Shown: positions 1 through 11,167 of the stretch, piece after piece | How positions within the stretch are numbered: the first letter of the stretch is position 1 | How the letters are laid out: every line of letters starts with the position of its first letter | Origin: Doris montereyensis | Lineage: Eukaryota; Mollusca; Gastropoda; Nudibranchia; Dorididae | Length of the DNA stretch: 64,000 bases | Direction of reading: 5' to 3' | Assembly: GCA_037039925.1 (NCBI GenBank) | Contig: JAXRKP010000968.1 | Coordinates: forward strand, 77,001 to 141,000 | Translations under genes and position numbers: made by a program | The notes under the pieces: model-generated | Database searches by the model: none | Seen by the model: only the letters and a program-made list of their open reading frames with translations | What the model was told of the DNA's origin: nothing

Positions 1-197
1 GTGAGGAAAGTAATCAATCTCGGATTACAAATTCGCATTTCTACCCGGCAGCAATTTACTTCACCACAGGTGTGTCTTTTGTGAATAGAATTTGCCTCCA
101 ATGATGTTTTGATGAAGGGCAAAGAGAAAGTGTTTTTAAGTTATATTTTTACAAAATTCGAATAAATTAAGATAAAAGTTTTATAATCTAATTTCAG

Positions 198-434
198 GTC
201 AAGGGTCAGTCTCCGAGAGAAGCATGCCAAACATGTGGCTGATCTTCGTGCTTACTATGAAGAAGAATTGAAGGAGATGCGGAGAATCTTGTCTTCAAGA
301 CAGACGGGCGGCGACTCATCCAGGGATGGCGGCATATCTGCGATGGCTGCCGGAGACAAAATTCTGGCCAGTGAAAATGCTGAATTGCGTCAACGGTCTC
401 AGGAGTTGGAAGACGAATGTCACGACCTCAAAAT
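198..434 (+). CDS. Exon 1 in window: coiled-coil segment
   Basis: The acceptor is an AT-rich tract ending TTTCAG at 192-197 and the donor is GTAAGT at 435. The first base completes a codon from an unseen upstream exon. The frame then reads SRVSLREKHAKHVADLRAYY and on to ENAELRQRSQELEDECHDLK, leaving two bases (AT) that the next exon completes to Ile. The segment is highly charged with heptad-like Leu spacing, so a coiled coil is expected, interrupted by a Gly/Ser-rich linker (TGGDSSRDGG). Codon use and open frame over 237 bp contrast with the repeats on the right. Confidence 0.88.
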
Positions 435-618
435 GTAAGTCTTAGCAGGCATTCCAGTACTAAATGTTATCATCAACTCCTCTTTCCTGCACGGCCATAT
501 TTTGTCTGTCAATTTATCCGCCTTTTAAAATTCTTTCTTTCTGTCTTTATCAGTTCACATTCTACCTTTCGGTTTATGGGTTCCTTTTTAATCAGTTCAC
601 ATTCTACTTTTCGGTGTA

Positions 619-945
619 TGGGTTCCTTTCTTTATCAGTTCTCATTCTACCTTTCGGTGTATGGGTTCAGATCCGAGATGATCTTTCCAGGATCTGTTCA
701 TTTTCTGTTTCTTCCAAAAAGTTAAATTTCGGTGTATGGAGTTCCTTGTTTTCTTTTTGAAGTTGGAAATTTGTAAACACTTTACACTTGTTTGAAAATC
801 TACCAAAATCATGGGACACTTTATGCTTGTTTTCAGTTCTCATTCTACCTTTCTTGTTTTCACTGGGTTCAGATGCCCGAGATGATTGTTTTCCAGGATG
901 CCCTGTTTTCCTTGTTTGACATTTTCTGTTTTCTTGGAGACACTT
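619..945 (+). repeat. Dispersed repeat, two direct copies
   Basis: Two copies (about 619-733 and 838-945) share CATTCTACCTTTC, GGGTTCAGATCCGAGATGAT and TTTTCTGTTT. A third copy lies inverted at 8141-8265. It is not a tandem array and may be a small mobile element. No coding content seen. Confidence 0.6.
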
Positions 946-964
946 TTCCTTGTTTGAAGTCTAT

Positions 965-2050
965 GAAAAAAAACACTTTACAACTTGTTTTCTATGAAAA
1001 TCATGGAGACACTTTACACTTGTTTTCACTTGTTTGAAGTCTATGAAAATCATGGAGACACTTTATGCTTGTTTTCACTTGTTTGAAGTCTATGAAAATC
1101 ATGGAAACACTTTACACTTGTTTACACTTGTTTTCTATGAAAATCATGGAAACACTTTACACTTGTTTGAAGTCTATGAAAATCATGGAAACACTTTACA
1201 CTTGTTTGAAGTCTATGAAAATCATGGAGACACTTTATGAACCCTTGTTTTCACTTGTTTATGAAGTCCTGTTTGAACCCTATGAAAATCATGGAAACAC
1301 TTTACACTTGTTTGAAGTGAACCCTATGGAAATCATGGAGACACTTTACTTGTTTGAACCCTGAAAATGTTTTCACTTGTTTGAACCCTATGAAAATCAT
1401 GGAGACACTGTTTGAACCCTGAAAATTGTTTTCACTTGTTTGAAGTCTATGGAAATCATGGAAACACTTTACACTTGTTTGTTCATGGAGAACTTGTTTC
1501 TATGAAAATCATGGAAACACCTGTTTGAACCTGAAAATCTTGTTTGAAGTTTCTATGAAAATCATGGAAACACTTTACACTTGTTTGAAGTCTATGAAAA
1601 TCATGGAGACACTTTACACTGTTTGTTTGAACTTGTTTCTATGAAAATCATGGAAACACTTTACACTTGTTTGAAGTCTATGAAAATCATGGAGACACTT
1701 TACACTTGTTTGAACCCTATGAAAATCATGGAGACACTTTACACTTGTTTGAAGTCTATGAAAATCATGGAGACACTTTACACTTGTTTGAACCCTATGA
1801 AAATCATGGAGACACTATGAAAATTGGAGACACTTTACTTGTTTGAACCTATGAAAATCATGGAGACACTTTACACTTGTTTGAAGTCTATGAAAATCAT
1901 GGAGACACTTTACACTTGTTTGAACCCTATGAAAATCATGGAGACACTTTACACTTGTTTGAAAAGTCTTTACTTGTTGAAAATCATGGAGACACTTTAC
2001 ATCTGTTTGAACCCTATGAAAATCATGGAGACACTTTACACTTGTTTTCA
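965..2050. repeat. 39 bp minisatellite in intron 1
   Basis: About 25 copies of a 39 bp unit with core AAAATCATGGAGACACTTTA followed by CACTTGTTTGAAGTC or CACTTGTTTGAACCC. The unit is a multiple of three, which leaves long meaningless open frames. Confidence 0.93.
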
Positions 2051-2124
2051 TGGAGCTTGTTTGTTTTGAACTGTTTGACTGATGAAAACATTGGATGTTG
2101 ACAAAGTGTTGACCCACGACAAAG

Positions 2125-2420
2125 GGGATCTTGGGGTGTTTGGCAGGTTTTTTAAATTTTGCCCGGACTGCCAGATACACAGCCAATGAATCTTTAATAT
2201 TCAGAGAGTGTTGTGATCTGCACACGGGACCCTCTGTTGTATCGTCCGTTTCCGATGGGATTAGGTGTGAATCCACCTACCTGGATCAGGGGGTAGATTT
2301 TGCTAAAAATAACTCTATAAAATTTTTCTCTATTGGCGGAGCTCCATCCCATTACCTTTTGGTTGAGAGGCTGACACCTTGCCTCAGGACTAGCGAGTCG
2401 CTGACGTCATTGGAATAGCC
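2125..2420 (-). mobile_element. tRNA-headed SINE, copy 1
   Basis: Read on the minus strand it has a tRNA-like head (AAGGTGTCAGCCTCTCAACC, then a degraded B box), a body containing CCCATCGGAAACGGACGAT and GGTCCCGTGTGCAGATCACA, and a tail AAAGATTCATTGGCTGTGTA with GGCAGTCCGGGCAAAATTTA. The same order recurs at 7436, 11168 and 39745. Confidence 0.72.
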
Positions 2421-2574
2421 TCGAACTCCAACCACTGGCTGACCAATACGGCCGTGGCTCAGTTTCCAACCAGGTGACATGTGTAGGTGCTGCCCTCTTT
2501 ATGTGCTTAATAGATCCAACGTGACCAAGTCTCAAGCACGTCACTCAATTGTAGCACTGGGTTTGGGCGCAGTG

Positions 2575-3540
2575 ATCACTGGCTTTGGTGCTGTGAGCAC
2601 TGGTTTTAGTGCTGTGAGCACTGGTTTTAGTGCTATGGGCACTGGTTTTTGTGCTGTGAGCACTGGCACTGGGGCACTGGTTTTGGTGCTGTGAGCACTG
2701 GTTTTAGTGCTGTGATCACTGGCCTTGGTGCTGTGAGCACTGGTTTTAGTGCTATGGGCGTTGGCTTTGGTGCTGTGAGCACTGGTTTTAGTGCTGTGAG
2801 CACTGGCTTTGGTGCTGTGAGCACTGGTTTTAGTGCTATGGGCGCTGGCTTTGGTGCTGTGAGCACTGGTTTTAGTGCTGTGAGCACTGGTTTTAGTGCT
2901 ATGGGCGCTGGCTTTGGTGCTGTGAGCACTGGTTTTAGTGCTTTGAGCACTGGTTTTAGTGCTGTGAGCACTGGTTTTAGTGCTATGGGCGCTGGCTTTG
3001 GTGCTGTGAGCGCTGGCTTGAGTGTAAGGAGCACTGGTTTCAGTGCTAGGAGGAGCACTGGATTGAGCGTAATGAGCACTGGTTTCAGTGCTAGGAGCAC
3101 TGGATTGAGTGTAATGAGCACTGGTTTCAGTGCTAGGAGCACTGGATTGAGTGCTTTGAGCACTGGTTTTAGTGCTGTGAGCACTGGTTTTAGTGCTGTG
3201 AGCACTGGGTTGAGTGCTGTAAGCACTGGGTTTAGTGCTATGAGCGCTGTGAGCACTGTCTTGAGTACTGTTACCACTAATTTGAGTGCCGTGAGCCATG
3301 ACTTGAGTGCTGTGAGCACTGGCTTGAGTGCTGTGAGCAGTGACTTGAGTGCTGTGAGCAGTGAGTAGTGAGCAGTGACTTGAGTGCTGTGAGCAGTGAC
3401 ATGAGGCTGTGAGCAGTGACTTGAGTGCTGTGAGCAGTGACTTGAGTACTGTGAGCAGTGACTTGAGTGCTGGGAACACTGGCTTGAATGCTGTGAGCAC
3501 TGGCTTGAATACTATGAGCAGTGACTTGAGTGCTGGGATG
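2575..3540. repeat. 21 bp minisatellite in intron 1
   Basis: About 45 copies of a 21 bp unit with core GCTGTGAGCACTGGTTTTAG, becoming GCTGTGAGCAGTGACTTGAG toward the right. The unit keeps several frames open on both strands; no coding signal. Confidence 0.93.
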
Positions 3541-3594
3541 GTCACTTGCACATTTTCAGACGGACTGTTGTAGGATTTATTACTGCGCTGGTGG

Positions 3595-3755
3595 CTTGAA
3601 TGATGTACTGGTGACCTGAATATGATGTACTGGTGGCCTGAATGATGTACAGGTGACCTGAATGATGTACTGGTGGCCCGAATGATGTACTGGTGGCCCG
3701 AATGTACTGGTGGCCTGAATGATGCACTGGTGGCCTGAATGATGTACTGGTGGTC
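3595..3755. repeat. 20 bp minisatellite
   Basis: About eight copies of TGATGTACTGGTGGCCTGAA with small losses. It lies in intron 1 shortly before exon 2. Confidence 0.9.
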
Positions 3756-3931
3756 CTAACAATGTCTGAGAGTGTCAGGGGGCACAAGGCCAAGAGGTGG
3801 CCATGCCGGTTTTTCATCCTCTAATTGAATTCACATTACAGAAAGAGTTGCATTTTATTTGGTATCATGTTCCTGCTTGAATCCTAGCTGAATTTCTTAA
3901 ATGTATGTTTTTTTGTACATTCTTGTTTCAG

Positions 3932-3980
3932 AGAAATCCGAGAGCTTCAGCAAAAGATTCAAGGTCTTGAAATAAGAGCT
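3932..3980 (+). CDS. Exon 2: short coiled-coil exon
   Basis: The acceptor follows TTCTTGTTTCAG and the donor is GTGAGT at 3981. The first base completes the split Ile codon, then the frame reads EIRELQQKIQGLEIRA and ends in phase 0. A 49 bp exon preserving phase with exons 1 and 3 makes the call secure despite its size. The donor lies about 65 bp from the start of a 20 bp minisatellite. Confidence 0.87.
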
Positions 3981-4044
3981 GTGAGTACATTATGGATTTT
4001 TATCTCATTTAGTCATTTGTACAAAGGAGCCAACATCAAAAAAC

Positions 4045-4612
4045 CAATGATGCATAGTGAAAACAATGAAGGCATACTGAAAACAATGAAGACATAGTGA
4101 AAACAATGAAGACATAGTGAAAATAATGAAGACATAGTGAAAATAATGAAGACATAGTGAACACAATGAAGACATAGTGAAAACAATGAAGACATAGTGA
4201 AAACAATGAAGACATAGTGAAAATAATGAAGACATAGTGAAAATAATGAAAACATAGTGAAAACAATGAAGACATAGTGAAAATAATGAAGACATAGTGA
4301 AAACAATGAAGACATAGTGAACACAATGAAGACATAGTGAAAACAATGAAGACATAGTGAAAACAATGAAGACATAGTGAAAATAGAGGAGATCTAGTGA
4401 AAACAAAGGAGGCATAGTGAAAATAAAGGAGGCAAAGAAAAAACAAAGGAGGCATAGTGAAAACAAAGGGGGCATAGCGAAACCAAAGGAGGCAAAGAAA
4501 AAACAAAGGAGACAAAGAAAAAAACAAAGGAGACAAAGAAAAAACAAAGGAGGCATAATGAAAACAAAGGAGGCAAGGTAAAATCAAAGGAGGCAAAGTA
4601 AAAACAAATGAG
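4045..4612. repeat. 20 bp minisatellite filling intron 2
   Basis: About 28 copies of GAAGACATAGTGAAAACAAT. The right third drifts to GGAGGCAAAGAAAAAACAAA. It fills most of the intron between exons 2 and 3. Confidence 0.93.
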
Positions 4613-4728
4613 ACAAATTTTTGTCTTATATGTTATTCAAAGGTTTGTACAAATTGATTAATTTTTCATCTCATGTCAGTCTTGAAGGTTAAACATGAAT
4701 TGGTTCTTTCGTCTGTTTTGTTTTTCAG

Positions 4729-4890
4729 TGTGATTATGCAGATCGATATGATAAATCTCAGTCGCAAGTTCGCACATTGCATGCCAGGTTGGAGGAAGTC
4801 ACGGAATTTGCCAAGGAACAGGAAGTCGCAGCGGCTGATTTTAAGTCCAAAAACAAGAGCCGTGAGAATTCCTTACAAGTGGTCTATAAG
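4729..4890 (+). CDS. Exon 3: coiled-coil exon
   Basis: The acceptor follows TTTTTCAG and the donor is GTAAGG at 4891. Exactly 54 codons in phase 0. It begins CDYADRYDKSQSQVRTLHAR and continues LEEVTEFAKEQEVAAADF, then a Lys-rich stretch ending SLQVVYK. Strong heptad character. It reads straight into exon 4 (KEKELADSL). Confidence 0.9.
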
Positions 4891-5520
4891 GTAAGGCGAG
4901 ATTATCATCAACGTCTTCTACCGTCCTTTGCCTCCTCACAATAGACAAAGAGGGTTTGAAGAAAGGATTACTTCCCATTTTTGTTTTTGATACATTTGAT
5001 TCCGTTGTATGTGGACACAGGTGCTATAGTAAACTTGGAGTGATTTTGATTAACGCAAAATAAAAGGCTTAGGGCATAAGCTTTTATTTTTCAGAAAAAC
5101 AATTGTTTTTTTTCAGCTTTGGAATGATATGATCTTTCTAGGGCTGTGTGGCCAGCTTATATCTTCAATTGCTGCCAGACATCGTAATAGCTTGGTTTGA
5201 ATGAGGCGAATTCAGACACGGACAGTTTCATTTTTAGGAAATAACTTAAAACCCGATTGTCCCAGGTTTTGAAAATTGTGTTAAACCACAAACCACAGAG
5301 AAGAGGCTATTCTTGCTACCACTACTAAGTTTTTCAACCCTTTGTTTATCCGTTACTATTTTGAAAAAAAAAAACCCCAAAACCTGTCAGATATTTAGAG
5401 ACAGAATGTCATGGGGGAAAAAAATCTTTTACAAGGACAAAAATTTGTTTCTTATATTTGTCAAAATGCTTTCATAAATAGTTGCAATCCTTTAACGCAA
5501 ATGTTTTTTTTGTTTCCTAG
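4891..5520 (+). other. Intron 3, mostly unique
   Basis: An AT-rich intron of 630 bp without an array, one of the few here. It ends in a long T tract and TTTCCTAG. I see nothing else in it. Confidence 0.7.
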
Positions 5521-5574
5521 AAAGAAAAAGAACTTGCAGACTCCCTTCATGTGGCAAAGACGACCATTCAACGG
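5521..5574 (+). CDS. Exon 4: 18-codon coiled-coil exon
   Basis: A long T-rich tract ending TTTCCTAG precedes it and GTATGT follows at 5575. The 54 bases read KEKELADSLHVAKTTIQR in phase 0 at both ends, so it could be skipped without changing the frame. Continuation of the coiled coil. Confidence 0.85.
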
Positions 5575-6600
5575 GTATGTGACGTCTGCAACATTTCTAC
5601 ATTGCCCCCTTTCATACTCAAACCAACCGAAATGTTATCAAATAGGAAGAAAGAGTTAAAAACTTGTACAAATCTTTTAAATGAAGTTACCCTCATTAAT
5701 GAACCAACATTCATAAACTCCTTTGAATTTATTCAACCAAAAAATATCGGCTTTTGCTTAAGTGTAAGGAGAAGAGTGTGAAAGAAAAAAAACCCCCAAC
5801 CAACTGACATGGAATTTGGTATTTTTTTGTGTTGAGCAGCTTTCAGAATTTTGTTTTATCGTGCGAGAGAGTCGTTCAGACGGGGGCATACCATCATGTT
5901 AAAGACAAACAATTTGATAAACTTTATATTTATTTTGACTAATGAGCTGCATGCATTTGTGGAAATCATGCATTTGTGATTTGTGGAAATCATGCATTTG
6001 TGGAAATCATGATAATTTATTAAATGTGTATACGTCTTAACTCATAGACTACCCAAGGTCTGACACAAGTTATGGCATGGGTACCCAAAAAAGTAGGGTG
6101 GTTTAAAAAATTTGTAACTTTTTTATTTGTTATTATTTTCTCTTCATTTTTTAAACACAGTGTTCATAAGAGATCAAACTTTACATTGGCTCCAATAGAA
6201 ACCGGCTATGTGTCATTAGTTTGTCTGAGTGGGGATGAGTGAAAGGGTGAAATTTAGAAGCTTAATATTTTTGGGATGGAGACATCCTTTACACAATACA
6301 CTATTTTCATTAATAAGTAGATGAAAACAATAAGCCGGTAAACTGATTGAAAACAGTGTGGTCTATGCTGCTTCTGACTTGTAGATCTACTTGTAGTGGT
6401 AGTGGTAGTAGTTGTTTTATAAGTTTGCTAAGAAAACGGGTTAAGTCAAAGGCTTGTACTGTCAGCAGTAAAAAAAATCATAAAATTCAACTGCATCATG
6501 TATACGCGATCTTTCTATAGATATGGCCCGACAACGTTATGATCACACATGTACGACAATTGTGCTATGTCGTAAGTGTAGCGTGATCGTACCCATGTGA
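5575..6600 (+). other. Left part of intron 4, unique AT-rich sequence
   Basis: Only a short local repeat of ATGCATTTGTGGAAATC (about 5950-6010) is visible. No coding exon fits phase 0. Confidence 0.6.
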
Positions 6601-6602
6601 CA

Positions 6603-6975
6603 ATGGTAGTCTATGAGTTAATGTTAAATGGTAGTCTATGAGTTAATGTTAAATGGTAGTCTATGAGTTAATGTTAAATGGTAGTCTATGAGTTAATGTT
6701 AAATGGTAGTCTATGAGTTAATGTTAAATGGTAGTCTATGAGTTAATGTTAAATGGTAGTCTATGAGTTAATGTTAAATGGTAGTCTATGAGTTAATGTT
6801 AAATGGTAGTCTATGAGTTAATGTTAAATGGTAGTCTATGGGTTAATGTTAAATGGTAGTCTATGAGTTAATGTTAAATGGTAGTCTATGAGTTAATGTT
6901 AAATGGTAGTCTATGAGTTAATGTTAAATGGTAGTCTAAGAGTTAATGTTAAATGGTAGTCTATGAGTTAATGTT
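6603..6975. repeat. 25 bp minisatellite in intron 4
   Basis: Fifteen near-identical copies of a 25 bp unit with core GGTAGTCTATGAGTTAATGT. Very low divergence suggests recent expansion. Confidence 0.95.
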
Positions 6976-6979
6976 AAAA

Positions 6980-7300
6980 TCACAGTTGGTTGAGAAATAT
7001 GAATCTCTGGAATTTAAAAATGCATTATTTATTTGTCAATATGCCTTAATGTACAATCGACAGTTGGTTGAGAAATATGAATCTCTGCAATTTGAAAAAA
7101 TGTATTATTTATTTATATGTCTTAATGTCTATTTGACAGTTGGTTGAGAAATTTGGATCTCTGCAATTTAAAAAAATGTACTATTTGTTTATACGTCTTA
7201 ATGCCTATTTGACAGTTGGTTGAGAAATATGGATCTCTGCAATAAAAAAATTAAAAAATGTATTATTTGTTTATACGTCTTAATGTCTATTTGACAGTTG
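6980..7300 (+). repeat. 76-82 bp array duplicating the exon 5 acceptor
   Basis: ACAGTTGGTTGAGAAATATG, i.e. acceptor plus start of exon 5, occurs with exon-start positions 6986, 7064, 7140, 7216 and the true 7298. Between copies lies an AT-rich linker with ATGTATTATTTGTTTATACG. Copies 1-4 diverge after the Ser-Leu codons and have no donor. Confidence 0.9.
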
Positions 7301-7345
7301 GTTGAGAAATACGAATCTCTGGAGAAGGATCAGCATCTACTTAAG
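7298..7345 (+). CDS. Exon 5: 16-codon coiled-coil exon
   Basis: Acceptor TTGACAG at 7291-7297, donor GTAATG at 7346. It reads LVEKYESLEKDQHLLK, phase 0 at both ends. Its first 27 bases and the acceptor are repeated four times just upstream (see the 76-82 bp array). Only this copy continues into EKDQHLLK and a donor, so it is the functional one. Confidence 0.83.
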
Positions 7346-7435
7346 GTAATGTACCACACTTTTTGTCTTGTCATGTCTGTAATGGGTTTGAGAGATTCAT
7401 TGTGTCAATCAATGCCAGTTGTTTTGTGATCAAAG

Positions 7436-7655
7436 GAAAACTCCGTAGTTCACAGGCAAGGTGTCAACCTGTCAACCAAAAGGTAGTGGGTTTGAGCCCC
7501 ACCAACAGTTGAAAAGTTTTCTTGAATTTTCACCTAGTCCCATCGGAGACCGATGATAAAAAGGAGGTCCCGTGTGCAGAACACAACAGTCTGTGCATGT
7601 TAAAGATCCCTTGACTGTTTACAGGGCAGTCTGGGAAAAATTAAAAATTCTATCA
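7436..7655 (+). mobile_element. tRNA-headed SINE, copy 2
   Basis: The head reads GGCAAGGTGTCAACCTGTCA and a B-box-like GGTTTGAGCCCC. The body has CCCATCGGAGACCGATGAT and GGAGGTCCCGTGTGCAGAAC; the tail AAAGATCCCTTGACTGTTTA and GGCAGTCTGGG. The best preserved head of the family here. It lies in intron 5. Confidence 0.78.
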
Positions 7656-7689
7656 AAACCCCTCCATCACATTGTGGAGGTGGGTAAAT

Positions 7690-8500
7690 CAAATCAACTA
7701 AAAAGAATTTGTGATCAATTTTCGTTTTGGAAATCAACCAGAAAATTAGGTTGACCAAAAACCCAAAAATATGTATTTAAGATTTTGGAAATCAACCCGA
7801 AAATTTGGACATTAAGATTTTGGAAATCACCCAGAAAACTAGGTTGCCCAGACCCAAAAATATGTTGTCAAGATTTTAGAAATATATCACAAAAAAAGTA
7901 AAAATATGTATTTAAGATTTTAGAAATATATCACAAAAAAAAACCTAAAAGTATGTATTTAAAATTTTGGAAATGAACCAGAATTAGGTCGTCCAAACTG
8001 AAAAATGTGTATTTAAGGTTTTGGAAATCAACTAGCATGTAAACAAAATGAATGACAATGGAATAGCTAAATCAGTTTACAGTGCTAAAGGCAAACCTCG
8101 GAGAAAATAGGAAGAAGATATAAAAGAGGCATTGAAGAATAGAAATTTAACATTTTTGGAAGGAAACAGAAAATGCCAGGACAGGGCATCCTGGAAAAAA
8201 GATCATCTCGGGCATCTGAACCCATACACCGAAATGTAGAATGGAAACTGATAAAGAAAGAAAGAAAAGAAATCAACTAGAATTAGGTTGTGCAAACCTA
8301 AAATTGTTTATTTAAAAATTGTTTATTTAAGATTTTGGAAATCAACCAGAACACAGGTTTACAAACCCAAAAATGTTTATTTAAGGTTTTGGAAATGAAC
8401 CAGAAAATTAATAGTATTTAAGATTTTGTGAAAATTAAACCCAAAAATGTTTATTTAAGATTTTGGAAATCAACCAGAAAATTAGTTTGCTGTCTAGTCT
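7690..8500. repeat. Diverged minisatellite of about 56 bp
   Basis: Irregular copies with AAGATTTTGGAAATCAACCA and CCCAAAAATATGTATTTAAG. It is interrupted at 8035-8270 by a non-array segment that includes the inverted dispersed repeat. Confidence 0.82.
8141..8265 (-). repeat. Inverted copy of the dispersed repeat at 619-945
   Basis: The reverse complement contains GGTGTATGGGTTCAGATGCC then CGAGATGATC and CCAGGATGCCCTG, matching the two copies in intron 1. Confidence 0.68.
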
Positions 8501-8759
8501 GAACCCGAATTTGTTTTGCCTCCATACTTTTCTTTAATTTTTCCAATGTGTACAATTATGTTTCTTGAAGAGATTGATACCAAAATCATCTTTGTAACTT
8601 GTTTATTAATGACTATATGCTCATTTGAAGATGTGAGAAATTGATGCAAGTATTGGCTTCATGTGAAAAAATGAAAATTGTGATATTTGCAAGCTAAATC
8701 TCTACTGTTTATTAAGGAAGGCTTGCAAGATTGCTTGAGTTGATAGGAAGTGTGCTATA

Positions 8760-10010
8760 GATTTCTGTTTTTTATCGGAGTTAACATCGAAATTTGATAT
8801 GGAGCCAACACTGTTTGATAGTAATTGTTTATATTGGAGCATCAACATCTGTTTGATATGCGAAATCTTCACAGCAACACAAGTAATTTTTATATTGGAG
8901 CCAACATCGAAATCTTCTGTTTGATATGCAACACAAGTAATGTTTATATTGGAGCCAACATTGAAATCTTCTGTTTGATATGCAACACAGGTAATGTTTT
9001 TATATTGGAGCCAACATTGAAATCTTCTGTTTGATATGATTTTTATCGACACAAGTAATTTTTATGAAATCTTCTGTTTGATATGTGACACAAGTAATGT
9101 TTATATTGGAGACAACATTGAAATCTTCTGTTTGATATGTGACACAGGTAATGTTTATATTGGAGACAACATTGAAATCTTCTGTTTGATATTTGATGTT
9201 TATGAGCCAACATTGAAATCTTCTGTTTGATATGTGACACAGGTAATGTTTATTTTTATATTGGAGCCAACATCAAAATCTTCTATTTGATATGTGACAC
9301 AGGTAATGTTTATATTGGAGCCAACATCGAAATCTTCTGTTTGATATGTGACACTTGGAGGTAATGTTTATATTGGAGAGACAAAATCGAAATCTTCTGT
9401 TTGATATGTGACACAGGTAATGTTTATATTGGAGACAACATTGAAATCTTCTGTTTGATATGTGACACAGGTAATGTTTATATTGGAGACAACATCGAAA
9501 TCTTCTGTTTGATATGTGACACAAGTAATGTTTATATTGGAGACAACATTGAAATCTTTTGTTTGATATGTGACACTGGTAATGTTTATATTGGAGACAA
9601 CATAAAATCTTCTGTTTGATATGTGACACTGGTCAATGTTTATATTGGAGACAATCAGCCATTCTACATACAAAAGAAGGGCAATTAATTTGAGACAACA
9701 TCGAAATCTTCTGTTTGATATGTGACACTGGTAATCTTTGACAAAGATGAAACATCGAAATCTTAATTTGATATATTGACATTGTATTTGTACAGGAGTC
9801 TCTGGCTGACAAAGATGAAAAACTGTTTTTGATAAGGAAAGAGGCTATGGAGGCCAATATCGAAAGTTCTGTTTGATTTGTGACTTTGTAATGTTTTATA
9901 TTGGAGCCACAATCATGTAGGTCATAATGACAAATGGGGCATTCGGAAGTTAATTTGATGACAACACAGGTAATGTTTATATTGGAGACAACATCGAAAT
10001 CTTTTGTTTG
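8760..10010. repeat. Minisatellite of about 58 bp around exon 6
   Basis: About 18 copies with core AATCTTCTGTTTGATATGTG and AATGTTTATATTGGAGACAA. The array runs up to and past exon 6, whose 3' end (GGCCAATATCGAAAGTTCTG) is itself a monomer variant. Confidence 0.9.
9796..9865 (+). CDS. Exon 6 (probable), 3' border uncertain
   Basis: Acceptor TTTGTACAG then ESLADKDEKLFLIRKEAMEA followed by NIE. The start phase (0) fits exon 5. An in-frame TGA follows soon, so the exon must end before it; the only GT that would join to exon 7 in phase is GTTCTG at 9866, a weak donor (joined codon AAG, Lys). The last 15 or so bases match the monomer of the array immediately upstream, so the original donor may have been altered by repeat turnover. 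Degraded copies of this exon occur at about 9737, 10144 and 10224. Confidence 0.55.
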
Positions 10011-10139
10011 ATATGAATAGACACAGATAATTCCAAGCATTACTTTTTGAGACACTATCAACTGTGCATTACCTATCAGCCTTTCATACATACAAAAGAA
10101 GGGCAATTAATTTGGTATCATCTGTGTGTTGCTTTGTAC

Positions 10140-10310
10140 ATGCATCTCTGGCTGACAAAGATGAAACATGGTGGCCAGGATTTTTAATTTGATATGATTG
10201 CATTGTCTCATCTTGTTCCTATGGAGTCTCTGGCTGACAAAGATCATAAAACTCTTTTTGATTGCAGAAAGAAGCATTTGATTGCTAATATGGAGATTGC
10301 CAATGGGTTT
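10140..10310 (+). pseudogene. Degraded tandem copies of exon 6
   Basis: TCTCTGGCTGACAAAGATGA recurs at about 10144, and a longer copy from 10224 aligns along the whole of exon 6, with changes. Neither has an acceptor at the exon start comparable to TTTGTACAG. Confidence 0.65.
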
Positions 10311-11060
10311 AATTGCAAATGGTTCGTGTTTGTTTGTTTGCTATTGTGGGTTTAATTGGCAATGAGCTGTCCGGTTTGATTGCAAATGGTTGCTAATGTA
10401 GGTTTGATTGCTAATGGGAGTATGATTGCTGATGGTCATGATGGGTTTGATTGCAAATGGTTGCTAATGTGAGTTTGATTGCTGCTAATGATTGATTGCT
10501 AATGTGGGTTTGATTGCTAATGATTGGTTGCTAATGTGGGTTTGATTGCTAATGATTGCTAATGTGGGTTTGATTGCTAATGATTGCTAATGTGGGTTTG
10601 ATTGCAATGGGTTAGATTTTGATTGCTAATGTGGGTTTGATTGGTAATGGGGATTTTGATTGCAAATGGTTGCTAATGTGGGTTTGATTGCTAATGTGGG
10701 TTTCATTGCTAATGATTGCTAATGTGGGTTTGATTGCTAATGATTGCTAATTTGGGTTTGATTGCTAATGTGGGTTTGAATTCTAATAATTGCTAATGTG
10801 GGTTTGATTGCTATTGTGGATTGATTGCTGATGTGGGTTTGATTGCTAATGATTGCAAATGTGGGTTTGATTGCTGATGTGGGTTTGATTGCTAATGTGG
10901 GTTTGATTGCTAATGATTGCAAATGTGGGTTTGATTGCTGATGTGGGTTTGATTGCTAATGTGGGTTTGATTGGTAATGATCATTATGTTGGTTTGATTG
11001 CTAATGATTGCAAATGTGGGTTTGATTGCTATTGATTGGTAAGGTGGGTTTGATTGCTAG
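10310..11060. repeat. TTTGATTGCTAATG minisatellite
   Basis: Units of 18 and 28 bp built from GTGGGTTTGATTGCTAATG and ATTGCTAATG. The core is already visible in the last exon 6 copy (CATTTGATTGCTAATATGG), so the array probably grew from it. Confidence 0.9.
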
Positions 11061-11167
11061 TGAGGCAATGTATTGGCCCCTCTACCGAATTTTGAGGATT
11101 CGCGCTTGGACAGGTTGAAAAATATGCTTAAAATCACCTCCTGGACAGGACGCTAGTTTGATGCAGG

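Noticed and set aside
2541..3551. 336-codon minus-strand frame rich in AHSTKTS
   Set aside because: It is the shadow of a 21 bp minisatellite inside an intron of the plus-strand gene; several frames on both strands are open at once.
4005..4596. Hydrophobic minus-strand frames (FTMSSLFSLCL), a possible membrane protein
   Set aside because: Product of the 20 bp array in intron 2; the hydrophobicity reflects A-rich monomers read backward.
7436..7510. Functional tRNA gene
   Set aside because: Only the B box and a loose A box are visible; a cloverleaf cannot be folded and the sequence continues into a SINE body.
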